64,000 nucleotides of DNA, from positions 90,721,565 through 90,785,564 of the forward strand of contig OZ010595.1 in assembly GCA_963932145.1 (NCBI GenBank), in the 5' to 3' direction. Shown one piece after another: positions 1-12,365 of the stretch. The DNA is from Acanthosepion lycidas. Taxonomy: Eukaryota; Mollusca; Cephalopoda; Sepiida; Sepiidae. Both the position numbers and the translations under genes were made by a program. The notes under the pieces are model-generated. The model saw only the letters and a program-made list of their open reading frames with translations, searched no databases and was not told where the DNA came from. The number at the start of each line of letters is the position of its first letter. The first letter of the stretch is position 1.

Positions 1-58
1 AAAAAATAAATGCTAAAGAACTGTGGATTATTAATCTGATTGTTCTTTCTTTTTATTT

Positions 59-109
<51 letters not shown>

Positions 110-2633
110 AGGCACACATATAACATCCTGTCTTTTGCTGTTTTTCTATTTTATTCATTCAGCACTTTTGGGGGTTTCTTTAATAGAGCTGACTAATTTG
201 TTTTTAAATTCACCTTTTTACATTAATTTTTTTTAAATTCTTAATTCTCCGCACATGGCCCAATTTGATTTTAATATGTCCATTTTTATTGCAATCCTAA
301 CCCTAATAAAATATTCTTTAAGATTATCAGTATATTTCACAAGTACCATGATAGTACCAATGGCTGTGATAGCTTTAGTCTGGATAACCAGAGACTGAAT
401 TTTTAGACTTGTTTTATCACTTTATACTTAAAACTTATCTGGAAACTAGTGACCTGATTGGACTACAAGTTCCTTTATTCTCCAATCCATATGCTTTCTT
501 TTTTTGGTTGTGTTCTAGTAACAAAAATACAGGAAGTCAGATTATTATAGATTTGCACAAAGCCTGTGTTTAGTTATTTGAAATAAACTTTTCAAGTATA
601 AAAGTAATACTTCTTCTGTTTTCTCTTGCTTACAAAGCTTTCATGATTTTTATTGACTAATCTTTCTTGGTAGTCATGTTCTTAATGTAAGTATAAAACT
701 GTCTCATCATTTATTGGATATAAAATTGTTAAAAACCTTATCACTAGCTGTGTTAGTGGGATTCTTTCTGTGTTCCATGTTAGATTTTAACAATATAATT
801 TTGATGTCTGTTATTGGTTATATGAGAAGATATTTTGTTTCTGGGGTGGGAAGCACCAATCATTTTCTCTGGGTTGATCACCAGTGTAAAATAACACAAG
901 TCCATCAGGTGTGAAGCAACTCTTCTAAATCCTTACTAAGCTTAGTCCGCAGTCAAAAGTTGGAAAGGCACAGTAGAAAGATTCTATTGCCCTAGTCCCC
1001 TAATTAAAACCAGCATTTGAATTCCTCTAGGGAAATATGTAACTCTTTCATTAGCAGATCAGTTATACATCAAGATGAATATTTACTAAATATAGTCTGG
1101 CACAAGGCCAAATGAAAAAGATGAAAAATGGATTACAAAGATTGTGGTACATTCTTCTTCCACGACAATTTAGCCATGAAAATCAACTTTTGAAATTCAT
1201 ATACTTATCCAGGCTTAAACTCTGAACATTACCTACTATGATTTGTAAGCTTATACCATAGACTAGTGAATTTGGTCTTTATGAGCGCTCGATTTTTTGT
1301 GATCTTGTGCAAGATTGAGCTTTGTTCAGTAGATAACTAGCTACTGGCACTAATGTGAAAAATGCAACTACCTCATCCACAAAGTTATATAAATATTTAA
1401 CTAATCTCACTTAGTCTGGTATAGAGTTACAATAGAGTATCCAGTGAAGATTAACTAAAGAAGCAACTATTTCATTGCCTCTCAAGAATTGATATCACCC
1501 ATTCAAGTTTCATTCTTTTTTGCCACATTGATTTTACCATCTTACATTACTATCCACAGATCCATTAATGGTTTGTACTGACTTCTTTGCTTATTCTGTG
1601 CTTAACACTTTCAGGATTCCTATCTACTGACATCTATCTTAATTTGAAAAATGAGTTTGGGCCTACAATCATAGGTGCAGAAATATTTGGAATATCATTT
1701 AATGCCTTTTTACTGACAGATGCATTTTTTTAACATGCTTTTGTTTTTCAATTGAATAGACTTACTAAAAATAATAAGCTCTTAGTTATTTCAGATTAAT
1801 TTTTTCAGCTTAACATTATTGTCATGTTCCCCAAAAACAAAATATTTTTATTTTAATTTTTATCCTTAAATAATACTTATTTAAAGGACAGTGAAGAATT
1901 TAAACTCAATATTAAGTCACTTCCTATTTTTAGATTTTATAATTATTTGTAAATAAAAAAAGAATTCTGTAATTTGCCAAACTCCAAATAAATTTAAAGT
2001 TAACTTTACTTCTACTACTACTGCTCCCTAATCTGCAGAGATCTCGTATAAAATGATTTTGAGCAAACATGCTTATAATTTAGAAAACTTTGTAATAAAA
2101 TGTGGAAATGTTGATGAAAAAGAAATGAAAAGATTAGCAATTTCTTCTATAAAACTATGATACCTGTCAAATAATAATACATTTACTTTGTAAAAAAAAT
2201 TGTATATAAAAATATATAATAATAAATATTTTCTTAAATATAAATGTATCATTATTTCATTGTTGTCATTATTTTCTGGGGCAATTATTAATATTTTCAA
2301 TTTTTCCCTTTTTTCAATGTTAATATTAATTTCTTGTCAGTTTTTATAAGAAACAAAAAAATTGGATCATAATTGGAGTGAGCATAAACAAAGACTGCAC
2401 ATTATTATAATTAAGTTTCATTGTATTGCCCAAACAAAAATCTTGCCATGATGTGCTGTTTTTTTCTGTATTACAGTAACAAATACACCTGTAATGTTAT
2501 CACTGTACAGACTGATAAGAACACAAGACTAAATATGTGAAATTATGGTTTATTCAACTCCAAACTTCATCAATTAATATCAGTGTGTCTTTGGGGATGA
2601 GTTCTCTACACATGGATTCATCTTATAGAGATA
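1..2633. other. Intergenic AT-rich DNA
   Basis: No gene is recognisable. Open frames are short and low in complexity, without similarity to a family I know. A (TA)n(TG)n microsatellite lies at 61-108. The rest is AT-rich single-copy-looking sequence. Confidence 0.6.
61..108. repeat. (TA)n(TG)n microsatellite
   Basis: About 17 TA units run directly into about 7 TG units. It is a compound dinucleotide repeat in intergenic DNA. Confidence 0.9.
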
Positions 2634-2635
2634 TA

Positions 2636-2715
2636 TTAGGTTGGTGCAAAAATAATGTCGGTTTTTGGCGTATTTTTTAACGTCAAAAACCGACGTTATT
2701 TTTGCACCGACCTAA
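2636..2715. mobile_element. 80-bp mariner-type MITE (MADE1-like), copy 1
   Basis: The element is a near-perfect palindrome with arms of about 36 bp and 3 mismatches. It begins TTAGGTTGGTGCAAAAATAA and ends with the reverse complement of that motif. It is flanked by TA on both sides (2634-2635 and 2716-2717), the mariner target duplication. The end sequence and the 80-bp length resemble the human MADE1 element, derived from a cecropia-type mariner. It has no coding capacity and would need transposase supplied from elsewhere. Confidence 0.88.
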
Positions 2716-3229
2716 TAAAAAAACACTGTACTGATTTGTTTTCCCTCCCAAGTTGGTGATTATATATCTTGCTGTCATTGATTGTTGCATATGTGCATGT
2801 CATAAGTGCAACTGAGTTGACAACCTTGTCTTCTCTGATGGTAATGGTGTAACACTGAGTGCAAAGTCTATTTTGGCATCATCTGGAGTGAGCCCATTTC
2901 ATATTGGGGTCATTGCAAATCAACTTCGCTTGGAACAAAGGTTTCTTATTGACATTAAATTCAATTCAGATCATCAGGTATTTCCAGACATAGATCACTT
3001 ACAACACACCCATAAACAGAATTCAGATCATTAATGATATTTTGTTTTTACTATTGTTTTACCAAAAGGGTATCCAACAAGCTAAGAAGGATCAAATGTG
3101 CAGGCATGCTGGTCTACGTTGGCTAAAGTAGGAATGATCTTAAAATACTCATTTTTAAAATACTGCTATCATGTGTTTTGTGGTATATGGTCTCTGATGG
3201 ATGTGCATCAATTTTATAGCTTTCTTTAT

Positions 3230-3403
3230 GTCAGTATGAATACCTTGATTTGATGTTTTAGTACCCCCACTCCCCCCAAAAAATATTTTACACTATTTGG
3301 ACTGTTGTCCTCATTGTTATTGTCATATTCGCAACATTTTGACCGTTGTATGCGCCAACCTTCTTCAGGTGATATACGTTTGAATTTCAAACCAAAACCT
3401 TTA
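3230..3403 (-). repeat. Interspersed repeat with a 'TGAAGAAGG...' motif
   Basis: On the - strand this reads GAAATTC, then CCTGAAGAAGGTTGG, then AAAATGTTGCGAATATGACA and GAGGACAACAGTC. The same order of motifs recurs near 3520, 22.8-23.2 kb, 25.0 kb and 32.2 kb. Motifs of this type occur at the ends of Penelope-like elements, but that assignment is inference. Confidence 0.4.
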
Positions 3404-3516
3404 TTTAGTACACTGGGGTAGATTATTCTAGTTCCACATGCCATGCCTTTTCTGGATATATCAGTTTCAGTTAATTCCCTCTCTGCTGTGGCCAGGTATT
3501 CAACTCACAATGAAAT
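3404..3516 (-). mobile_element. tRNA-headed SINE fragment
   Basis: On the - strand a degenerate box B (GAATACCTGGCCACAGCAG) is followed by a body containing AAGGCATGGCATGTGGAACT. The same body occurs in the neighbouring copy at 3640-3915, so two members of one family lie in the same orientation within 500 bp. The 5' end with box A is missing here. Confidence 0.5.
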
Positions 3517-3639
3517 TCCAATGGCCAAAATGTTGTGAATATGACAAAGATGAGGACAACAGTCTGAAAAATGTAAATATTGTAAATTTCCTATCTTTTG
3601 TAGATTTTTACAATGTTTGTCCCCCACCTACTATCCTAT

Positions 3640-3915
3640 AGTTCTCTGTGAATATGCATGACCTAATAAGTGCCATGTCACTTCAGGATATGGGTGATCA
3701 TCACTCTCCACAACTTCCTATCATTTGTAGTCCATGGAAGTAGATTGTTCTAATTCCACATGCCATGCCTTCTCTGGTTATCTCAGTTTCCGTTAATTCC
3801 ATTTAGTAACACAACTCTCCAAGTTTTTGTTCACTTCTGCTGTGGCCAGGTCTTGAACTGGATAACTTCAACCAACCTTTTTATCCACTGGGCCATGTGT
3901 CCTTGGGGAAAGACT
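3640..3915 (-). mobile_element. tRNA-headed SINE, fuller copy
   Basis: On the - strand the head contains TGGCCCAGTGGATAA, which fits a tRNA box A, and CAGTTCAAGACCTGG, which fits box B. The body shares AAGGCATGGCATGTGGAA with the copy at 3404-3516. The distal part (GGAAGTTGTGGAGA, then ATGATCAC) resembles the LINE C-terminal coding scrap near 17.07 kb, so the tail may derive from a LINE 3' end. Confidence 0.5.
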
Positions 3916-4559
3916 TACAAATGTGTCACACGATGGTGGACAAACAAAACTACTATAAAGGATGATTTTTAGTGTCATTGTTAATAGGTCAATAATTTTT
4001 ATTTACATTTAGTAAAATAAAAAATAGTCTTTTATAGAATTTCTAATGGTAACCAACAAAAGAAAATAGATGTCATTATGTATTGGTTCAAATATCCAAT
4101 GTAGCATTGAACAGTTTAATTTTTATTTACCAAAGTAATGAATAAGTTGTTTTATATAGCACATTCTAATGGTAAGTTTAACAAAAACATGGATGGTATT
4201 ATGTAAGAATACAAATATCCAATGTAGCAGTGAATGTGTTAAAAATTGTTAGAAAGTCTCACAGAAATTGTTAGGAATTTTTAGGAGGATGTCTCTTAAA
4301 AGAAATAATGATAAATTATTTTGTGAACTTATGATTTTGAGAATTAACTGCTCACAGATTGACTTAGATAAAAAGCATTGGTAAAGTATACTGAATCAGA
4401 TAGAGAATAAAATGTCATATACTTTGATTGAGTGGAAAAGATTTAGTGATATTCACAAGTATGATAGAATTAAACCGGTAGAGGTTATCTCCCCTCGCAT
4501 GGCGAGACTAATCTGAACAGTATACCTCGATGGTGTGTTTTTTTTTTTGTTTTTTTTAA

Positions 4560-4692
4560 GCGTACCTTAGATGTAGCACAAGGTTGGAAGTATGGGCACC
4601 TAGTAAAGATCAAACTTACTATTCAGTCATAATTGGTCTAGCGAAACAAGCTTGCTAACCATTAGGCTACGTTTGAAGTGCCCCAATCTACT
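4560..4692 (-). mobile_element. tRNA-derived SINE fragment
   Basis: On the - strand the sequence TAGCCTAATGGTTAGCAAGC fits a tRNA D-arm/box A. A weak box B-like stretch (AGTTTGATCTTT) follows about 45 bases later. A related head occurs at 44145-44220. It is probably a degraded Pol III-type retroposon and not a functional tRNA: the T-arm is poor and no cloverleaf closes. Confidence 0.45.
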
Positions 4693-4699
4693 TTTATTG

Positions 4700-6570
4700 A
4701 TTGAGTAAAGGCTTCTGTTTGGTTATCATCTATGACAAACAATAGAATACCAAAGAGTGTAAAAGCTAAAATATTGTGACCATGGTGCCATAAAGTCGGG
4801 GATTGGTGCTCACAACTTGTCGGACCCTTGCTTCCAAAAAGCAGCTCCCATACCTTTTATTCTTATCAGGAATAAAAAATATATATTCTGACAGATGAGA
4901 GAGCTGGGAAAGTCTATAGTAATTTTGGAGGGAAAAGTTCCTGATATTTCTGAGTCTTCTAATCCCAATAAATATGGAGAATATGCACCTCTTTGACAGT
5001 GAGTATTTGACATTGTCTGTGATAACATCAGGTCAACAATAGAACATCAGTCATCTTTGGAAACTGTTTCAAGAAAGAGATCTACCTGTTGGGATCTAAA
5101 AACAGAACATTAGTCCTCTACTAAAAACTAATTGAGATCTGCCTGCTTGCAACCAGAAATTCCTGTCGTCAGTCTACAAACTCACGCATCTACAAAATTT
5201 GGATCTTCTGACAGTTTCCTCCTCAACAAGAGCACTGAAGAAATTTATGTGAATGTTAACCCCTTAAGAACAATTTACTCACTTAAAGAATTTTTAGACA
5301 CTCAGAGAAATATTTTGAGCAAGCCTTTTTATATGAATATTTTTTCTTCCTTTAAGTTAGAGCAATTTTCTTCTCACTTTCTTTCTCTCATATTTGTGCA
5401 TATCCTTTTACCTTTTTTGTGTATGTAAATAAACATTTGCTATGTTACACCCCGAGTAGGAGTTTGATTCTTTATTGTTCCGCCTAAAAGAGAGAATTGT
5501 TCGCTCTAATCTTTCAAGCCATTGTTGCTTTTATCGATTCTGTCACAATTAACCTTAACTCTTTAATGTGAGAAAGACAAAGCAAATCAAAATTACAATA
5601 TACTTCAAGCAGAGTCAGAGCAAAAATGCAAGACAATTGTATGGTACAACTTTATAAATATAAATGCTTGAAATCTTTCATACAAACCACAAAAACTGAA
5701 AAGATAGGCTTTTAATATTAGGTTCAATGTGTTGCAGTGCACTGTAAGGAAAATGGCCACAAAATATTTTTCTTTTAGACAAACATCAGTGACACTTTAA
5801 GGCAAAAAATGTTGAGTCAGAAAAGAATGCAAGAGGAATTGAAAATACACTTGCCATATCAGGATACAAACATTTGATTGACTGTGACATTATTACTTGG
5901 CTGGATTTTACAAGCAAATGAAATCTACAGTTAGTAGCTGGTTGGAATAAGATTAAAGTTGTAGATTTAATGTGAAAAAACAATCTAGGTAATTAAAAGT
6001 TGACCAGAAATACCTCAAGATTATCTGGTTTTATAAAAAATAAAATCTTTTGAATTAAAGTTTGAAAGAAGAGAAGAAAAACTAGATTTTGAGAAGAAAA
6101 AAACACTGGATTGATAAAAGCAAAACTCAAATTATGTTTACATAAGGTCTAGGAGTTGCCTAGCAGGGGGAGCCAGAAGATAATGTTTCATAGAGATATC
6201 TATTCTACAAAGTGTTCGGCAAGAGAGACATCAGAAAAGAAACTGTTTGATTTTAGTCATTCTGCAGCAGTTCTTGGGAGAAGCAACAACTATGACCAAC
6301 AGAAAAACCATTGATCCTTTCCTTAAGCATCTTCGCAAGATAAACTTATCATTGAAACACCCCAAAGAGAAGAATCTCCAGTATAAGAATATTCTGTTCC
6401 TGAAAAGTCAAATCAAAGACTGAACACAAATTTTGGTTGGAACCTTAGCACCACAGTTCCCTGGCTGTACTAAGCCAACAACTAATCTAATAAAACAGTG
6501 GAAGTTTACCCTATGTGGATTGACTGATCAGCCATTAAAAAACAACATTGCTAATAAATGTATAATGATT
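4700..6570. other. Intergenic region without a recognised gene
   Basis: A 98-residue open frame at 5132-5428 matches no family I know. The interval 5085-5550 has a polyadenylation-like AATAAA near 5428 and could be a decayed LTR, but no partner copy or target duplication is visible. The rest is featureless AT-rich DNA. Confidence 0.45.
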
Positions 6571-7589
6571 AGTTTTGTCCCACTCTATTCCTTATCTACA
6601 TAAATGACCTTCCTGACGCAATAACTTCCCAAGTTGGCATCTACGCGGATGACACCACAATTTATTCCAGCCTCAAAAACAAATCTAGTCTCGCTGACAA
6701 AACTCGCCTGGCCGTGCGTCTCGAAAAGGACCTCTAATCGATTGTGAACTGGGGCATGAATTGGTTGGTCAACTTCAACGCTTACAAGACAAAACTGCTG
6801 TCTATTAATTACCACAGAAATCCTTCCCTTCCCTCCATTAGAATGTCTGACGCTCAACTTCTCGAGAGCAACTCTCTGCAGCTTCTCGGTCTCATGTTGA
6901 CTGCTGACCTGAGATGGAATAAATACATTGAATCAATTGCCTCGTCCACTGCAAGGAAAGTTGGCTCCCTGAGCCGCGCCAGGAAGTTTTTCTCCCCGGA
7001 GTCGATCCTCCAGATCTACAAATCAACAATTCGCCCTTGCATGGTGTATTGCTGCCATATATGGTCTGGTGCCCCTTCTGTTTGCCTCGGGGTTCTTGAT
7101 AGGCTCCAGAGGCGGATATGCAATGTAGTTGGCCCTGCCCTGGCGTCTCGTCTACAGTCACTTTCTCACAGACGCGCCGTCGCCTCCCTCTGTCTGTTCT
7201 ACAAATACTTTCATGGAAATTGCTCCGAGGAGCTGCATTCGCTGGTTCCCAGACGTCATGAGTTCCAGCGCCTTACGAGGCTGGCATCCCGCTCTCACCC
7301 CTTCACTGTCGAAACTCCTAAATGTAGCCGTCTTTTCTACTCTAATAGCTTCATGTCTCGCACCTCTCACCTGTGGAACTCCCTTCCCTTTTCCTGTGAG
7401 CTATAATCCCCAGCTATTCAAGTGTAATGTCAATCGACATCTCCAGTTGCCTTGATCTATCCACTACCCTCATCCTTTCTTCTATCACTCCTATCTGATC
7501 TTGCTCTAAATTTTCTGTAACCCCTTGTGTCCTAGTGGCTTCCCGCCTTGCTTGGGGTGAAATGCTTAAAAAAAAAACAAAAAAAAAAA
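6571..7589 (+). pseudogene. 5'-truncated LINE reverse transcriptase relic
   Basis: The frame begins inside a non-LTR reverse transcriptase. It reads [11 protein letters not shown], then the catalytic box [10 protein letters not shown], then an in-frame TAA at 6735-6737, then NWGMNWLVNFN, and continues open to 7406. The C-terminal part has LSRARKFFSP, IYKSTIRPCMVYCCHIW and SHLWNSLP, typical of Jockey/CR1-type LINE tails. A frameshift near 7390 moves the last segment (LFKCNVNRHLQLP) to another frame. An A-rich tail at 7568-7589 marks the 3' end. The 5' truncation and poly(A) fit target-primed reverse transcription. The copy is dead. A weaker copy of its 3' end lies in a TOMM70 intron at 35630-35870. 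Confidence 0.85.
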
Positions 7590-8695
7590 CTGGCAATTCA
7601 AAATAAATAAACATATTTTTTTTCATTTTCTTTTATGATGAACATGCATTTTTTGTTTATCTTGCAAATCATTTTCTTTTTCTTGTAACTGAATGAATTT
7701 AGCATAGTGTGTTATAATATTTGTAAGTGAAACTAAAAGTAAAGATGTATTTAAAAAATAATTGTTTGTTTTTTATAGAAAATAAATAAGTGAATGTTAG
7801 TCAGGTCAAGAGTAATTTGTAGAGGCTTCACTTAATTTATGACAGCAGAGACATGGATCAAACGCCGAAAAATTCTAATAAAATATGTCACAGTTGTTTG
7901 CATAGAATTCTTTCATCCATTCTTTTCTTTGCCTGGTTTGGCAAATTCTAGATTCTGTTGCTGGGGTTCAATCCTCTATTTATATTATGTGTGCTGACCA
8001 AAGTGTAAGCAAAAAGGCTTGTAGTGAAATTTGATTGAGAGACTGGAGAATTTGTTTCTTAAAAAATGTAGTTTAGGTTCATACAGGTTTACTAATGCAC
8101 TTAGCTAGTTGTAATCTTACCTAGAGTTAGCATTGCATATGTTCTACAACTTGTTGAAAATTGAATTTGTTACATTGTTTAGAACATGTTTTTTTTTTTT
8201 TTATTATTGTAGAATTATTTCTTTTTTTAAGCTAAAATAGGCCTGCAGCAGATGAATGTTTCAACCAACTTCACTGAAATATCATCTCAAATCTAAAGTC
8301 AACACAACATGAATGAAAAAAAATGTTTTTCATTAATTCAGACTTGCATTAACTTATTAAAGAATCTATTATAGTTTGATGAGAAAATGTCTCACTATAA
8401 ACTCAATATACCTTGTAAATGTTATTGCTTGTTATACAATGGTCATATAACACAATTCTGTACAATATTTCAGCATTTTCAAAATGGTCATATAACACAA
8501 TTCTGTACAATATTTCAGCATTTTCAAAATAAGTGAACTCCACACATACATAGATTTTATATATATTTACATACACAATTAGGTATAAGATAGCTTAAAA
8601 AAAGAGAGAGAGAAATCTAATCTATTAAATTTCTTCTGTGAGTAAGAAAGTGATTGAAGATATCTGCCTTTGAGAAACTTGTAATGACATTAGGG
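7590..8695. other. Intergenic DNA between LINE and LTR element
   Basis: No gene is visible. A tRNA box B-like motif (GGGGTTCAATCC) lies at about 7965. A 45-bp direct tandem duplication lies at 8439-8530. Confidence 0.6.
8439..8530. repeat. 45-bp tandem duplication
   Basis: The unit starting ATGGTCATATAACACAATTC is present twice head to tail with essentially no differences, which suggests a recent slippage or duplication event. Confidence 0.9.
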
Positions 8696-9157
8696 TGTAG
8701 AGGGTGCAAAGAAGTCCCTCAAACAAATAATAAAAAGAAAATACAATACAAATAAAGTGAATTAAACTTTTGTTTATTTTCGTAATAAAAATATATAAGA
8801 ATTATTTTTTTATACACAATGGAATTGTCCGTAAAGCCGTGATGTCAGCTTGCCGCTGTACTCCCTCTGGTCTGATGAGAGTTTCTATATTCCTTATATC
8901 TGAATGATGAGGCTCCGGGGAGATTAAGAAATGGGTTTCTTATGTCGTGCCCTGATTGGTCAATAAATCATATTTTTGATCACGTGGTGTGCTTTCCACT
9001 ACGTCTGCACTTTTGGGTGCGCCGTCCTTGTTTTTGACCCCACAGGGTGTGGTAAGGAGAGAGTTCCCGCGCAATTGTATTTTTTTGGATACACGTGGTG
9101 TGAATTAATTTTTATTGTGTGTATGTGTGTGTGGAAAATAAAATAAGAAACAGCACA
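8696..9157 (-). repeat. 3' LTR of the CsRn1-type element
   Basis: This 462-bp direct repeat begins TGTAGAGGGTGCAAAG and ends CAGCACA in window orientation, pairing with 13201-13663. In the sense (-) orientation it starts TGTGCTG and ends CTACA. A polyadenylation-like AATAAA lies on the sense strand near 8773-8778. Confidence 0.93.
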
Positions 9158-9175
9158 ATACTCCCCCCCCCCAGA
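9158..9175 (-). other. Polypurine tract
   Basis: On the sense strand a run of ten G followed by AGTAT abuts the 3' LTR. This is the expected position for the plus-strand primer of reverse transcription. Confidence 0.7.
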
Positions 9176-9206
9176 TTGGAAAATATATGAAAGATACATG
9201 TGTTTT

Positions 9207-10238
9207 TCAATATGTGTTATATTCTTTAAAATGTTTTGGCCAGTGGACTTTTCTGCCGGTTTTCGTTGTAGGTGTGATGTCAGTATTTTGTTTTCCAGCT
9301 TCCTCATTTTCTGTGTGAATATGTGTTTGTGGAGGTATTGTATGAGGTTGTTCCTCGATGTACGCCGGTTTAATGCGATCAATAGCGATATTATCTTTCT
9401 TTTCTTTTCTCATAATAGTAAAATATTTTTCATGCCTGTCCAGAACTTGATATGGTCCTGAATAATTTGGACAGAGTGGTTTTTTAATCGTGTCATTTCT
9501 GATAAATATATATTTGCAGGTGTGAAGATCGTTTGGGATGTAAGTTTGTTTCTCTGTTTTCCTGGTTGGTGCAAAGTTGAGAAGAGACATTTTATGTTTT
9601 AATTCTGTTACAAACGTTGTTGTAGGTGAAATGTCTGTCTTGTGATTAAAATACTGTCCAGGTAGGGATAATGCTGATCCGAAAACTACCTCTGCAGGTG
9701 TGCTTTGCAAATCTTCTTTCACCGTGTTTCTTATCGCTAAAAGAATTAGTGGTAAATTGTCTGTCCAGTCCGCATTATTTAAATTCATAGCTAGAGAAGC
9801 TTTTAACTGTCTGTGGAATCTTTCAACCATACCATTTGCACAAGGGTGATAGGCGGTTGTTTTGATGTGATTCATTCCTAACAATTGGGTAAATTCAGCA
9901 AAAAGTGTTGATTGGAATTGTGAACTTCTATCTGTTGTTATTAATGAAGGTACTCCAAAAATTGCTATCCAGTCCTGCAGTATAACTCTGGCTATTGTTG
10001 CAGCTGAAGTGTCTTTGACTGCTATGGCTGTAGGCCATCTGCTAAATCTGTCAACTATAGTAAGAATATGTGTATGTCCTTTTGAGGTGGGTAAAGGTCC
10101 TACTAAGTCGATATGAATGTTGGTGAATCTAGCATCAGGTGTGCTAAAAGTGCCAAGTGGTGATTTTGTGTGTCTGTGGATTTTGTTCTTTTGGCAAGGT
10201 ATACAAGTTTTAGTCCAATTGTGAATGTCCGTGTTCAT
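9207..10238 (-). pseudogene. pol: pol 3' part: integrase core and C-terminus
   Basis: This open stretch continues the pol frame after a single in-frame TAG at 10245-10247. It begins at the end of the integrase zinc-binding domain, with the CIPC half of the HHCC motif. The DDE core follows: HIDLVGPLP with the first Asp, ITTDRSSQFQS with the second, and MVERFHRQLKA with the Glu. A GPY/F-type module (YSGPYQVL) lies near the C-terminus, then IDRIKPAYIEE and a basic tail. No chromodomain is visible. The core residues are intact, but translation would stop before this segment. The stop replaces a position that is usually Trp in related integrases, which points to a simple nonsense change. Confidence 0.9.
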
Positions 10239-10244
10239 ATTGGG

Positions 10245-12365
10245 CTAAACAAAGCGTTCTGCTATTAATTTTACAGTGGCTCTTTTTCCTGGAAGAGATA
10301 AATTGTGAAAATGTTGAAAAACTAGTCGTCTGATGTTCGGTGGTATATATGGACGTGGATGTGTTTGTGATACATCACAATAAAATTTTGTTGTACCAAA
10401 TGGTATGGGCATTTCTTTCAGTTGTAAGGATGTTTTTTGTTGTACAACTGGAAGTGTTTCATCTGTTTTCTGCTCTTGTGCGATTAATTCCATACTTAAA
10501 GAACTGGAATTTAAAGAGGCTATTGTAGATCGAGATAATGCGTATGCTATAATGTTCTCTTGTCCCTTAATATATCGGATGTCTGTGGAGAACTGGGCGA
10601 TATAATCGAGATGTCTGATTTCTTGTGGACCATATTTATCTACATGTGTATGTAGTGCATATGTTAATGGTTTGTGATCTGTATAAATGCAGAAATTTCT
10701 TCCTTCCAGCAAATGTTTAAAATGTTTAATTGCAAGGTAAATTGCTAGAAGCTCCCTTGAAAAGGTGCTGTATTTCGTCTGTGTCTTGCTTAGCTTAGCA
10801 GAAAAAAATGATATAGGAGTCATTGTATTGTTAGCAAGTTGGTGTATGACTGCTCCTACAGCTATTTCAGATGCATCTGTTGTAAGCGTGAGTTTTGTGT
10901 CCTCACTGTCCGTTACGTAGTTTAGTTTTGTAAAGTTGGCCAAAGCAGTTTTAGCTTGTTTGAAGGCTTCTAAGCTAGGCCCTTCTAACTTTAACTGTTG
11001 GTTCTTTGTTTTGTTTTGTAACAAATCTGTTAACGGTGCAAGTAATGTAGAACAGTTAGGTAAAAATCGTCTGTAATAGTTAATTACGCCTATGAATCTG
11101 TGTACTTGTCTGACTGATGTTGGTTGCGGGAAATTTGAAATTGCACTTACTTTCTCGGGTAGTGGAGATATTCCGTCCTTGTCAATTAAGTGTCTGAGGA
11201 AATTAACCTTTGGTTGGCTGAAAATGCATTTCTCTGTATTTATTTTCAGACCGTAATGTGATATTCTTTCAAATGTTTGCTCTAAGTGCTGTCTGTGCTC
11301 GTCGAGGTTTCTGCTGGCAATTAAAACTTCATCCACATATGCAAATATAAATGGCAGACCTCTAAAAACTTCGTCTATTAACCTTTGGAAGGTTTGACAG
11401 GCGTTCCTAAGCCCAAAAGGCATCCTTACGAACTTGTAAAGGCCAAATGGTGTGGTCAGTGCAGTTTTATGAATGTCTTCTTCTGCCACTGGAACTTGGT
11501 AGTACGCCTTTACGAGATCCAATTTGGAAAATATGGTGGCACCTTGCAGACGAATGCAGAAATCGTGGATATGTGGAATAGAGTATCTATCCGGGACCGT
11601 TTTAGCATTTAATCTTCTAAAATCGCCACAAGGACGCCATGTTGTAGCGTCAGACTTTTGCACCATGTGTAGCTGTGAAGACCAAGCACTTTTCGAGGGT
11701 CGGATGATCCCTTGCTGTAATAAATGTTGAAACTCGTTTTTCGCAATCTTATATTTGTCCGGTTTCAATCGTCTGGGGGTGGCATAGACAGGTTGTCCAG
11801 TTGTCTTGATGTGGTGCTTGGCATTATGTTTTATGGTGTCTGTGTTTTTAAATGGCTGGGAGAGTTGTGGATATTTTTTTAGTAGCTGACGGATGTACTG
11901 GTCCTCGGGTAAGGCAGAACTGATTCCAGTAGACTGGTATTTCGAGGTGATTCCTCTTACTGAAATCTTGGTTTGATTATCCACTAGTGTGCGATTAGTC
12001 ATGTCGACAGACAGGTTGAATCTGGCTAAAAAATCTGCCCCCAATATAGGCGTTGTTACACTGGCTATGGTAAAATTCCAGAAAAAATTCCGTCGCATGC
12101 CGAGATTGATATTGAGCGATTTCTCTCTGTAAGTTGGTATTTTGGTACCGTTAGCTGTTTGAAGATGATAAGACTGTGGCATAGTCTCCTGATTTTGTGT
12201 TGGTGGTATCACGCTTATTTCAGCTCTGGTGTCTATTAAAAAGTTATATCCATTAATTTTGTCACGGATATAAAACAGACAACCTTTTGTTAAAAATCCA
12301 GCAACAGCCATCGTCTCTACTGGCTGGAATTTTCGTTTCCCGCATTCGCGTTGTTGAAAGAACAA
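10245..12365 (-). pseudogene. pol: pol 5' part: protease, RT, RNase H, start of integrase
   Basis: Domain order is aspartic protease, reverse transcriptase, RNase H, integrase zinc-binding start. It lies in the -1 frame relative to gag and overlaps it, so it would be made by frameshifting at 12335-12341. Lesions: the protease motif reads [13 protein letters not shown], with Arg where DTG needs Gly (12225-12227). The RT box reads YVDE instead of YVDD (Glu codon 11328-11330). The RNase H end reads IIAYALSR where families have ADALSR (Tyr codon 10542-10544). The integrase zinc motif has LSLPG where HPG is usual (10293-10295). It ends in TAG at 10245-10247. Otherwise the RT is well preserved ([44 protein letters not shown]). 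Confidence 0.93.

Noticed and set aside
5085..5550. Possible solo LTR with AATAAA near 5428
   Set aside because: No partner copy, no TG/CA ends that agree, and no flanking duplication could be found, so it is only mentioned in the intergenic entry.
6585..7370. - strand open frames across the LINE
   Set aside because: They are antisense shadows of the LINE reverse transcriptase.
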